Origin: Pseudomonadales bacterium
GTDB taxonomy: Bacteria; Pseudomonadota; Gammaproteobacteria; Pseudomonadales; Pseudohongiellaceae
Direction: 5' to 3'
Length of the DNA stretch: 64,000 bases
Assembly (NCBI GenBank): GCA_012103535.1
Contig: WLWQ01000002.1
Span: 992,001-1,056,000 of the forward strand
Within the stretch, counting starts at the first letter, position 1. Each line of letters opens with the position of its first letter. Both the position numbers and the translations under genes were made by a program. The notes under the pieces are model-generated. The model saw nothing but the letters and a program-made list of their open reading frames with translations, was not told the origin of the DNA and made no database searches. Below, piece after piece: positions 8,634 to 16,405 of this stretch.

Positions 8634-9329
8634 TTAGACTTCCAGCCATTCGGCTCGCACTTCGTCTGCCCGCATCAAGCTATCGGGTGTTCCTTCATAG
8701 ACTATTTGTCCATGGCCCATAACATAGAGGCGAAGAGATATTTTTAAGGCGATCGATAATTTTTGTTCTACTAAAAGAATTGCCACACCTCTATCCGCAA
8801 TTTTCTGCAGTAATTGCGCTACCTGCTCTACAATTTTAGGGGCGAGTCCTTCAGTTGGTTCGTCAATCATTATTAATTCGGGATCTCCCATAAGTGTGCG
8901 ACACATGCAGAGCATTTGTTGCTCGCCACCACTTAACACACCTCCTGCTACTTCCGCCCGTTCTCCTAAATTAGGAAACAGGTCGAACATTTCTTCAATG
9001 GTCCACTTTCCAGTATTCGTTCCAGGTTTTAATCCTAATTGCAGGTTTTGGCGCACGGTCAGGGTAGGGAATATATTCCGGTTTTCAGGGACGTATCCCA
9101 ATCCAAGATTGGCTATTTCAAAACTCTTCTTACCAGCTATCTCTTGACCCTTGAAGAGGATCGAGCCGGTGGGCTCTACTTCTCCCATAATGGTTTTCAC
9201 CGTGGTAGACCTGCCGACCCCATTACGACCCAGGAGGCTGACGATTTCTCCCTCCTCAATGGTGAAATTTACACCTTGCAAAATATGACTCTTGCCATAA
9301 TAGGCGTGGAGATTCGAAACACTAAGCAC
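8634..9329 (-). CDS. livF: Branched-chain amino acid ABC transporter ATPase, LivF type, with Arg in Walker A
   Basis: This 231-residue ATPase has an ABC signature 'LSGGEQQMLCMCRTLM', Walker B 'LIMIDEPTEGLAP' and the LivF-like 'YVPENRNIFPTLTVRQNL'. The Walker A loop reads GRNGVGRST, so the usual P-loop Lys is Arg. I recall similar Arg-containing loops in some LivF relatives, so this may be a subfamily trait rather than damage. It is the last gene of a five-gene unit and overlaps livG by 8 bases. With LivG it would power uptake through LivM/LivH. Confidence 0.88.
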   Translation of the reverse strand: MLSVSNLHAYYGKSHILQGVNFTIEEGEIVSLLGRNGVGRSTTVKTIMGEVEPTGSILFKGQEIAGKKSFEIANLGLGYVPENRNIFPTLTVRQNLQLGLKPGTNTGKWTIEEMFDLFPNLGERAEVAGGVLSGGEQQMLCMCRTLMGDPELIMIDEPTEGLAPKIVEQVAQLLQKIADRGVAILLVEQKLSIALKISLRLYVMGHGQIVYEGTPDSLMRADEVRAEWLEV

Positions 9330-10074
9330 TGGTGACTACCTCGCCTAGATAAGATTCCTGTACTTGCGCATTAGCACGAATGTTTTCTGGGCGATCGCTG
9401 GCAATAACTTTTCCGTAGACGAGCACTGAGATTTTGTCGGCGACATCGAACACGATATTCATATCGTGTTCTACCATTATCAATGTCTTACCCTCGGTTA
9501 TGCGTCGAATTAATTCCACCGCGCCTTCTGCTTCCGAATGGGACATACCGGCAACTGGCTCATCCAGCATGATGATTTCAGCGCCACTGGCGATTGCGAT
9601 GCCGAGTTCCAGTGCCCGCTGGTGTGCATAGGCAAGTTCACCAGCCGGGAAGAGTGCTTTCTTTTGCAATCCGATTTGCTCGAGCACGTGCATGGTTTTT
9701 TCATTGAGCTCTTTTTGTCTCCCTAAAAGGTGCCAAAATGAATACTTGTAGCCACTAGACCAAAGTAATGCGCAGCGTACATTTTCGAAAACATTCATAC
9801 GGGCAAAGATATTTGTAACTTGAAAACTGCGTGCTACACCGAGGCGATTAATCTCGTAAGGTTGTTTGTTCTGTATTTCCTGATCTTTGAATCTAATGCT
9901 GCCGCTGGTGACGTTATAAAGCCCACTAATTAAATGGAACAGAGTCGATTTGCCCGCACCATTGGGGCCGATAATGGCGTGTTTCTCTCCTTTTTCGATA
10001 GCGAGGGAAACACCGCGAATAATTTCGGTTTCACCAAAATTTTTTGTGACATCATTCAATGAAAGTACAGTCAT
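9322..10074 (-). CDS. livG: Branched-chain amino acid ABC transporter ATPase, LivG type
   Basis: The protein has 250 residues with normal nucleotide-binding motifs: Walker A 'GPNGAGKST' (about 37-45), Q-loop region 'GVARSFQVTNIFARMNVFENV' typical of LivG, and Walker B 'IIMLDEPVAGMSHSE' followed by the switch His in 'VEHDMNIVF'. The signature segment 'ELAYAHQRALELGIAIA' is degenerate compared with LSGGQ, as is common in LivG ('YGxQRRLEIARA'). It overlaps livM by 4 bases and livF by 8 bases, which indicates translational coupling. Confidence 0.9.
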   Translation of the reverse strand: MTVLSLNDVTKNFGETEIIRGVSLAIEKGEKHAIIGPNGAGKSTLFHLISGLYNVTSGSIRFKDQEIQNKQPYEINRLGVARSFQVTNIFARMNVFENVRCALLWSSGYKYSFWHLLGRQKELNEKTMHVLEQIGLQKKALFPAGELAYAHQRALELGIAIASGAEIIMLDEPVAGMSHSEAEGAVELIRRITEGKTLIMVEHDMNIVFDVADKISVLVYGKVIASDRPENIRANAQVQESYLGEVVTSA

Positions 10075-11315
10075 GAGGTACTTTCCTCATCGACACTTTC
10101 TGGGATTTCGTTCGCTGCTTCCCAGGCTGCGCGCAACTGTGGCAGAGATCTTCTTATGCTCAGCAATGATCCCAACGCAACAATTGCAATTAGAATAAAA
10201 TCCATTGCCGCGGTGGAATTGAAACTAAGACCGAAGTAATAGAGCTCTGCCTCATCGGTATGACTAAGTTCGATCAGACCAACGACAGATATTAGGAATA
10301 GCAGAGAAGGGATTCCTGTAAGCAGGTAGGGCACCAGCAAAGATTTAATCTTTCCTCGCACCCAGGCAAGCTGATGCATCATGATGAAACCGGCGAAACC
10401 TCTGGGAAGAAACATCACCGTTAACAAAAACATGATGCCTAGATAGAGCATCCAAAGATCGCTGTAATTACTCAGCAATGAATTCATTAAGGTGAGAATC
10501 ACGGCACCAACGATTGGGCCGATGAAGTAGCCGAGCCCGCCAATGTAGGCGCTTAGCAGAACACGTCCCGATGTCGCGGCATTTAAGTTTTCTTCCGTAA
10601 TAAATTCATAATTGAGTGCGAACAATCCACCAGCCACACCGGCGAATAATCCTGCGGCACAGAAGGTGATGTAGCGGACCTTTCTCGCGCTGTAACCGAT
10701 AAATTCCGCGCGCTCGGGATTGTCACGCACGGCATTGGCCATTTTTCCGGCGGGCGTCTGGGTAAACAGATACATAAAGACAGTTGCAATAAATACCCAG
10801 GCCACTGCCAAATAGTAAATCTCTAAGTTTTGAAACCATTCAATGCCAAAAAATGGTGGCCCGAATGTTCGGTCACCGCTTACTCCGGCTTCTCCACCGA
10901 AGAAGCTAACGAAAATAAGTGAAGAAGCGGCAAGCAGTTCGCCAATACCTAGAGAAATCATGGCAAAAACGGTGCCGGCCTTATGGGTTGAAAACGTGCC
11001 AATGAACAGTGCAGCTAATAAGCCAATAAAGCCGCCGACCAGCGGAATCCATATGATTGAGAAGTAAACGGTTTCTACTTCGATCATCAGCAGGGCATGC
11101 ACTGCCAGGAATCCGCCTAATCCGAAATAAACTGCATGGCCGAATGAAAGCATGCCGCCTTGTCCCAATAACATGTTGTAACTCAGCCCAAAAACAATGG
11201 CGATCGCCATCTGATTAAAAATAGAAACTGCCAAAACAGAATCGAAGAATTGAGGTAGGGCCAGCAGGGCTGCCAGGTAGCCAATCCAGACGGCAGATTT
11301 TTTGAGAATCGCCAC
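10071..11315 (-). CDS. livM: Branched-chain amino acid ABC transporter permease, LivM type
   Basis: This 414-residue integral membrane protein carries the LivM family pattern, including 'SYNMLLGQGGMLSFGHAVYFGLGGF' (about 45-70), 'RDNPERAEFIGYSARKVRYITF' (about 195-215, the cytoplasmic coupling loop) and 'GGLGYFIGPIVGAVILT'. It has about 10 hydrophobic segments and is longer than a minimal LivM because of an extra C-terminal pair of segments (about 325-395). The start is GTG, and it overlaps the stop codon of livH by one base. It forms the pore with LivH. Confidence 0.9.
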   Translation of the reverse strand: MAILKKSAVWIGYLAALLALPQFFDSVLAVSIFNQMAIAIVFGLSYNMLLGQGGMLSFGHAVYFGLGGFLAVHALLMIEVETVYFSIIWIPLVGGFIGLLAALFIGTFSTHKAGTVFAMISLGIGELLAASSLIFVSFFGGEAGVSGDRTFGPPFFGIEWFQNLEIYYLAVAWVFIATVFMYLFTQTPAGKMANAVRDNPERAEFIGYSARKVRYITFCAAGLFAGVAGGLFALNYEFITEENLNAATSGRVLLSAYIGGLGYFIGPIVGAVILTLMNSLLSNYSDLWMLYLGIMFLLTVMFLPRGFAGFIMMHQLAWVRGKIKSLLVPYLLTGIPSLLFLISVVGLIELSHTDEAELYYFGLSFNSTAAMDFILIAIVALGSLLSIRRSLPQLRAAWEAANEIPESVDEESTS

Positions 11316-12265
11316 TATTGCTCCCTTTTACCCATTAAGCCGGTAGGTCTGAAAATTAGAACCAGAACTAATAATAAGAAGGGAAGGATCGGCGCGATTT
11401 GGGGCAGGGTTAAGGTCCATAGGTCCGTGAGAGGATGATTTCGGTCAAACTCCAGGCCTAAAAGATTTAACAAGTCAGGCATGCCCACATCCGAAGCGAT
11501 AGCGTAGGACTGTAATAAGCCGATTAAGATCGACGCAATAAATGCGCCGGCAAGAGAGCCGAGCCCACCTATAACAACAATGACGAATACGATGCTACCC
11601 AGGACAACGGCCATACCTGGAAAGGTGGTTAATACTGGTCCGGCAATGACACCGGCTACTCCAGCCAGCGCGGATCCTACACCGAAAACACACATGAAAA
11701 TTAGCGGTACGTTATGACCAAGGTTTGAAACAGTGTGAGGGTGAGTGAGAGCCGCTTGAATTATGATGCCGATGCGACTCTTTGTGAGCACATAGTAAAG
11801 GCCAATAAAAATGCTTATAGAAATGCCAATCATGAATCCACGATAGGCAGGAAATTCTTGTCCAAACAACGTGAATAGAGGGAAATCTAATAAGTCGGGT
11901 GACTGATAGTTTTTAGTATCGGCTCCCCAAAAGAACTGCACCGCTTCTTCAATTAAAAATGCCAGTCCGAAAGTAAAAACCAACTCGGCAACATGGCCGT
12001 GTTGGTGCACTCTGCGCAATCCATAGCGTTCTACCAGTGCTCCCAGTACTCCAACGATAATGGGTGCGAAGATCAATCCAGTCCAATAGCCAAAATAAAG
12101 GCTAACTGAATAGGCGAAATACGCTCCCAACATGTAAAAACTGGCATGGGCAAAATTGAGCACACCCATCATGCTGAAGATAAGAGTGAGCCCGCTTGCG
12201 AGCATGAACAATAAGAGACCTGTTACCAGGCCATTAAGGGTGGCGAAAATAAAGACGTCTAGCAT
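11315..12265 (-). CDS. livH: Branched-chain amino acid ABC transporter permease, LivH type
   Basis: The protein has 316 residues and about eight hydrophobic segments. Family motifs are 'GLVTGLLLFMLASGLTLIFSMMGVLNFAHASFYMLG' from about residue 12, 'ERYGLRRVHQHGHVAELVFTFGLAFL' (about 85-110) and 'VIGGLGSLAGAFIASILIGL' (about 230-250). It is the inner-membrane partner of LivM. A 38-base gap separates it from the upstream binding-protein gene, consistent with one operon. The substrate could be branched-chain amino acids, but related systems also carry urea or short amides, so the name reflects family only. Confidence 0.88.
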   Translation of the reverse strand: MLDVFIFATLNGLVTGLLLFMLASGLTLIFSMMGVLNFAHASFYMLGAYFAYSVSLYFGYWTGLIFAPIIVGVLGALVERYGLRRVHQHGHVAELVFTFGLAFLIEEAVQFFWGADTKNYQSPDLLDFPLFTLFGQEFPAYRGFMIGISISIFIGLYYVLTKSRIGIIIQAALTHPHTVSNLGHNVPLIFMCVFGVGSALAGVAGVIAGPVLTTFPGMAVVLGSIVFVIVVIGGLGSLAGAFIASILIGLLQSYAIASDVGMPDLLNLLGLEFDRNHPLTDLWTLTLPQIAPILPFLLLVLVLIFRPTGLMGKREQ

Positions 12266-12303
12266 TTGGGATTAGTGCTTCCTGATGAGCTACTGCCTTT
12301 TCA

Positions 12304-13557
12304 CTATCGACTGGGGCGTCGCATACGACAGTTATTCACAGGAACCATTGAATCCTCTATCGGAGCACTGAATTCAGTATATAAACCGAATCCAGAATTA
12401 TCAGCATCGAACTCCACACCTTCGTCGGTGTGTACAGAAATATGTAGTGTTTGAATAACTTGATGGTCTTCGCCGCGCATCCAAATTTCGTCCCCGCTCA
12501 ACGTAGTAAAGCGCATGTCCTCTAGGGCTAAACCAACATCATAGGGATCGGTGCTTTGAGTTTCTTCCATGGCTGTTACGATCATTCTAAGGGCATTGGT
12601 TATGCGTGGTTGCGTGACATCATTATTCGGATTTGCCGCTTTAAAAGCGCGCACAAATTCTTTGCGTTCTTCAGTAGGGTAGGGGTTTGATACTTCATTA
12701 TGGATCAAACGAATTCTGTTTTTACCATCTTCACCCAACGTGGCAGTAATACCATCATAGGCTGCATAAAAAGTATAAATAGGAATGTCGAGTCCATTAT
12801 CGATAATGGAACGAGCGAGCGACACCATGTCTGCGCCGTAGTTGCCGGTAATGACAGCGTCAGCGCCCGAGGCCACAATTTTGGTTACGTATGGTGTGAA
12901 ATCTTTTACCTGACCTATCGGGTGAAATTCGTTGCCAGCGATCTCAATGTCAGGACGCTTTTGTTGAAGAAGTTCTATGGAAGTGTCTGAAACCACCTGT
13001 CCGAATGAGTAATCCTGTCCAATAATATAAACCGACTCAATGTCCTGATCTGCAGCGATGTAATCCGTCAATACATTCAATTTCATATTGGCATGAGCAT
13101 CCCAGCGGAAATGCCAAAAGCTGCAGTTATCTTCAGTAAGAATAGGATCAACGGCAGAATAGTTAACCTGCATTACTTCCTGCCCCGGATTGCGACGATT
13201 ATGTCGGTTGATTGCATCGTTTAATGCATTCGCTACCGCGGAACCATTGCCCTGGAATATATACTGAATGCCTTCACTTACGGCGCGACGAAATTGCAGT
13301 TGCGATTCGGTTGGAGATTGTTTGTTATCGAGTGGCACGATCTCAATCATGCGTCCACCGAGGATGCCACCTTTTGAGTTGTAGAAATAATCTGCGGCGA
13401 ACTCAAGTTGTTTTAGTCCACTGTTTCCGATGGAAGCAAAGGCGCCGGTAAGTGGATCCAAAAAGGCAAGTCGGACTGGTTCTTGTGCGTAAATATTGCT
13501 GCTAAATACGAGCAAAAATGATAAGAATATATGTCGAATAAATCGCGATGTTCTCAT
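12304..13557 (-). CDS. Periplasmic substrate-binding protein of the Liv-type ABC transporter
   Basis: This 417-residue protein has a cleavable signal peptide (about 1-24, 'SSNIYAQ') and a type I periplasmic-binding fold. It starts with 'VRLAFLDPLTGAFASIGNSG' and contains 'YIIGQDYSFGQ' (about 175), both typical of LivK/AmiC-like receptors. It is the first gene of the Liv-type unit and fixes ligand choice. Its length exceeds that of E. coli LivK (about 370), and it has insertions such as 'NDAINRHNRRNPGQEVMQVNY' split across the hinge region, so the ligand may differ from leucine or isoleucine. I leave the symbol empty for that reason. Confidence 0.88.
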   Translation of the reverse strand: MRTSRFIRHIFLSFLLVFSSNIYAQEPVRLAFLDPLTGAFASIGNSGLKQLEFAADYFYNSKGGILGGRMIEIVPLDNKQSPTESQLQFRRAVSEGIQYIFQGNGSAVANALNDAINRHNRRNPGQEVMQVNYSAVDPILTEDNCSFWHFRWDAHANMKLNVLTDYIAADQDIESVYIIGQDYSFGQVVSDTSIELLQQKRPDIEIAGNEFHPIGQVKDFTPYVTKIVASGADAVITGNYGADMVSLARSIIDNGLDIPIYTFYAAYDGITATLGEDGKNRIRLIHNEVSNPYPTEERKEFVRAFKAANPNNDVTQPRITNALRMIVTAMEETQSTDPYDVGLALEDMRFTTLSGDEIWMRGEDHQVIQTLHISVHTDEGVEFDADNSGFGLYTEFSAPIEDSMVPVNNCRMRRPSR

Positions 13558-13704
13558 TGCTAACTTCTTATTTTATTTGTAGTTTTTGGTTTATTTTTAA
13601 ACTGCACAAGTCCCTGAGGGCAGAGAATCACGACCATAACCTAGGTGGCTGTGTGAATCAAGAAAAGCCCTTTTAGCCTGGGTTTAGAGGAATTGTTTAC
13701 AAAG

Positions 13705-14085
13705 ATGTCCGTAATCAAGTTGCCTGAAACCGACTATGAATTTCAGACCCTGCGAGCGAGCGGTCCTGGAGGGCAGCACGTTAATAAAGTAGAAACAGCT
13801 GTTCAATTGCGATTTGATATAGCGAGTTCCTCACTCAGCACTGAGCAAAAAGAAAAATTGCTTAGGTTTAATGATCAACGCATTACCAAGGATGGTGTTA
13901 TATTGATCAAAGCCCAGCGTTTTCGCAGTCAGGATAAAAACAAACAAGATGCCCTGGATCGTCTGCATCTACTAATTAGTAAAGCGACTCGAGTTAGAAA
14001 GAAAAGAGTGGCAACGAAACCAACTAGAGCAGCAAAAGAAAGAAGATTGAAAGACAAGAAAAAATCACGAGATAAAAAAATCTAA
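13705..14085 (+). CDS. arfB: Alternative ribosome-rescue peptidyl-tRNA hydrolase ArfB
   Basis: This 126-residue protein has the release-factor motif GGQ inside 'RASGPGGQHVNKVETAVQLRF' and a long basic tail rich in Lys and Arg (about 95-126, 'KKKSRDKKI'). The tail enters the empty mRNA channel in E. coli ArfB (YaeJ), which has 140 residues. It frees ribosomes stalled on messages without a stop codon by hydrolysing the peptidyl-tRNA. The frame opens at TTG 13693, but ATG 13705 is preferred because the GAGG box lies too close to the TTG. It is followed closely by the exported protein at 14104. Confidence 0.9.
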   Translation: MSVIKLPETDYEFQTLRASGPGGQHVNKVETAVQLRFDIASSSLSTEQKEKLLRFNDQRITKDGVILIKAQRFRSQDKNKQDALDRLHLLISKATRVRKKRVATKPTRAAKERRLKDKKKSRDKKI

Positions 14086-14103
14086 GATCAAAGCCTTCAA
14101 TGC

Positions 14104-14640
14104 ATGATTAATAGAATAAAAATCACGAAAGCCATTATTGCTGGCGCTCTATTTTCAGTATTCATTGGAATCAGTGCAGCCCAATCTACTATCGAAAGTT
14201 CAGAAGCTAGTTTTCGCTATATCGCTAGCACTCTACAGACTTTTCGCAACACTGGTAGGCTCGTAAACAATCCAGGTGTAGATGGAGCGGACCTGGAAGC
14301 ATATATTGAAGTACTGGATTACCACTATGCACAATTTAGCAGTGGCTTTAATCCAGAATCTGCTATGTGCCAGTTTTATCGGGATCCGGAAAATGGTCGT
14401 ATGACCATCGAGGAAAGGGCAGAAATCAGTTTTAGTTTGTTGCGTGACTTGGAAGATAGGATTGCGCGGTATTTAGCGATCGATGAGGAATTTCAAAACG
14501 AAATAGCCGATGAGTTTGGCACTTTCTTGCTGGATAACATTAATGAGTTAAAAATGGAATCGGTGGCTAATCAACGGCTGCCATCATCTCAGTTCGATGA
14601 GGCAGCCGTGATAAGTTTTATCGACTCTGTCTGTATATAG
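14104..14640 (+). CDS. Exported protein of unknown function
   Basis: I do not recognise this 178-residue protein. It has a signal peptide (about 1-27, ending near 'ISAAQ') and a predominantly helical, acidic mature part of about 150 residues. The mature part has two cysteines, one at 'AMCQFY' and one at the very end 'DSVCI', which could form a disulfide in the periplasm. It lies 18 bases after arfB on the same strand but has no functional link to it, and is convergent with the thiolase gene. Confidence 0.6.
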   Translation: MINRIKITKAIIAGALFSVFIGISAAQSTIESSEASFRYIASTLQTFRNTGRLVNNPGVDGADLEAYIEVLDYHYAQFSSGFNPESAMCQFYRDPENGRMTIEERAEISFSLLRDLEDRIARYLAIDEEFQNEIADEFGTFLLDNINELKMESVANQRLPSSQFDEAAVISFIDSVCI

Positions 14641-14652
14641 AAACTGGAAATT

Positions 14653-15837
14653 CTAGAATACTTCAAATAATCCAGCGGCTCCCATGCCTCCACCTACACA
14701 CATGGTGCAAACCACGTACTTCGCACCCTGGCGTTTACCTTCAATTAAGGCGTGACCAACCATGCGTGCACCACTCATGCCATAAGGGTGTCCGATTGAA
14801 ATCGCGCCACCATTTACGTTGAGTAGATCATTCGGTATGCCAAGCTTGTCCCGGCAGTAAAGTACCTGTACGGCAAAAGCTTCATTCAACTCCCACAAGC
14901 CAATGTCGTCCATGGAAAGATTAAATCTCTCCAGTAATTTAGGAACTGCGTAAATTGGTCCGATTCCCATTTCATCTGGATCCAGTCCGGCAACTGCCAC
15001 TCCGCGATAAGCACCTAGTGGCTCTAGCCCTTTCTGTTCAGCAAGCTTGCTGTCCATTAACACCGAGGCGGATGCGCCGTCTGACAATTGACTCGCATTA
15101 CCGGCAGTAATAACACCACCTTCAAAAACAGGCTTTAAGCCATTCAGACCTTCCAAAGTTGTAGTGGGACGATTACCTTCATCTTTTTCCAGATTTACGT
15201 CGTGCACGCTTTGTTGTTTGGTTTCTTTATCGACAAATAACATTTTAGAAGGTAGCGCGACGATTTCGTCATTGAATTTACCTGCTTCCTGGGCAGCGGC
15301 TGTGCGTTGTTGGCTCTGCAACGCGTATTCATCTTGTTGTTCCCGTGAAATGTTGTAGCGCTTTGCTACAGTTTCCGCAGTCTCCAACATCGACATATAA
15401 GCGTGTTCTGATTTCGCAATTACATTGGGGTCTTGAGTCCGGTAGCCATTACGGTGTTCATTTTGAACCAGGCTAATAGATTCCAAACCGGCGCCAACCA
15501 CAACAGGCATATGATCGTGGACTATTTGTTTAGCGGCAGTGGCAATTGCCATCATGCCTGAAGAGCATTGACGATCGATACTCATGCCGGAAACTGTATT
15601 TGGTAATCCGGCGGCGACTGCCGCTGTACGACCGATGTTTTGACCAGAGGAACCTTGCTGCATAGCACAGCCCATGACTACATCATCAACTTCTCCAGGT
15701 TCAATTCCAGCGCGAGCAACGGCATTGGAAATGGCGTGGCCACCCAAGCTTGGCGCGTCGGTATCGTTAAACGCGCCACGGTATGCCTTTCCAATTGGCG
15801 TACGGGCCGTTGCTACGATTACTGCTTCTCTAGTCAT
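14653..15837 (-). CDS. Acetyl-CoA acyltransferase (thiolase II family)
   Basis: The 394-residue protein carries all thiolase catalytic elements. The nucleophilic Cys is in '[11 protein letters not shown]' (about residue 89). The other motifs are 'NEAFA' (about 318), '[17 protein letters not shown]' with the His (about 345-360), and the second Cys in '[16 protein letters not shown]' near the C-terminus. It either condenses two acetyl-CoA or cleaves 3-ketoacyl-CoA; the sequence does not decide which. TTG 15849 is an alternative start, but ATG 15837 has GGAG about 7 bases upstream. It lies 34 bases downstream of the UGSC selenoprotein gene on the same strand, which suggests cotranscription. Confidence 0.92.
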   Translation of the reverse strand: MTREAVIVATARTPIGKAYRGAFNDTDAPSLGGHAISNAVARAGIEPGEVDDVVMGCAMQQGSSGQNIGRTAAVAAGLPNTVSGMSIDRQCSSGMMAIATAAKQIVHDHMPVVVGAGLESISLVQNEHRNGYRTQDPNVIAKSEHAYMSMLETAETVAKRYNISREQQDEYALQSQQRTAAAQEAGKFNDEIVALPSKMLFVDKETKQQSVHDVNLEKDEGNRPTTTLEGLNGLKPVFEGGVITAGNASQLSDGASASVLMDSKLAEQKGLEPLGAYRGVAVAGLDPDEMGIGPIYAVPKLLERFNLSMDDIGLWELNEAFAVQVLYCRDKLGIPNDLLNVNGGAISIGHPYGMSGARMVGHALIEGKRQGAKYVVCTMCVGGGMGAAGLFEVF

Positions 15838-15871
15838 TACGTTCTCCAATTAAATACTGTTTAAATCTGAT

Positions 15872-16393
15872 TTAGTTTTTTAAGATTAGCGCGGTGACTT
15901 CATCAATGGTGATTTTTGCGATTTCTGCCATTTCTTCATCTGTTCGATCTTGAATAGGATGAGGTACGAAAACACGCGCTGGTTTTATACCCAGCGATTT
16001 ACCCTGCGCATCAGCAGCTTGCTCAAACTCACAAGAAGCAACAAAACCGGAAGGTAGGCCTCGACTTTCTAGATCCATGATGTCATGCAAACTGCACGAG
16101 GTACATGATCCTCAGTCGGCTAAGCCTTCAATCACCGCGTCACATTCGACGCTAATTTTTTGATTGAGTTCCTGTGGCGCTACTCTCGCAAAAGTTGGCT
16201 TCATGTAGCGCTTAACTGTCGCTCCCATTGCTACCAGATGTTTTTCGACTTCATCGAGAAACTCTTTGCCCCTTGGTTTGGAAATGTCGAGTAAACCAAC
16301 TGTAGTTCCAGACAATGTCTCCAATCGAGGGAGTATTTGTTTTTCGACAGGATTTAACTCCGCCGTTGGATCTAGCATGATCGAGTTTGTCAT
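15872..16393 (-). CDS. UGSC-family selenoprotein with in-frame UGA (Sec)
   Basis: Reading from ATG 16393, 93 codons are followed by TGA (16112-16114), after which the same frame continues for 79 codons to TAA. Read as selenocysteine, the joined product has 173 residues with 'GLAD-U-GSCTSCSLHD' at Sec-94. This matches the UGSC selenoprotein family I know from marine metagenomes, in which Sec is Cys in some members. The U-x-x-C motif suggests a redox role, but its reaction is unknown. An AGGAGG box lies 6 bases before the ATG. A hairpin placed like a bacterial SECIS follows the UGA. The neighbouring thioredoxin-like gene is 12 bases upstream. The tRNA-Sec and SelB in this window support real decoding. 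Confidence 0.93.
16083..16111 (-). promoter_or_regulatory. Bacterial SECIS-like hairpin downstream of the UGA
   Basis: On the minus strand, 12 bases after the UGA, TCGTGCA and TGCATGA form a 7-bp stem (one G-U pair) around the loop GTT. The hairpin occupies 16083-16099. SelB-binding bacterial SECIS elements such as that of fdhF have a short stem about 11 bases after the UGA with a G-U-containing apical loop. The position and loop agree. It lies inside the coding sequence, as expected in bacteria. Confidence 0.75.
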
Positions 16394-16405
16394 GATGTCC
16401 TCCTG

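Noticed and set aside
14641..14652. Terminator between the unknown exported protein and the thiolase
   Set aside because: The gap is only 12 bases and forms no stem with a U-run.
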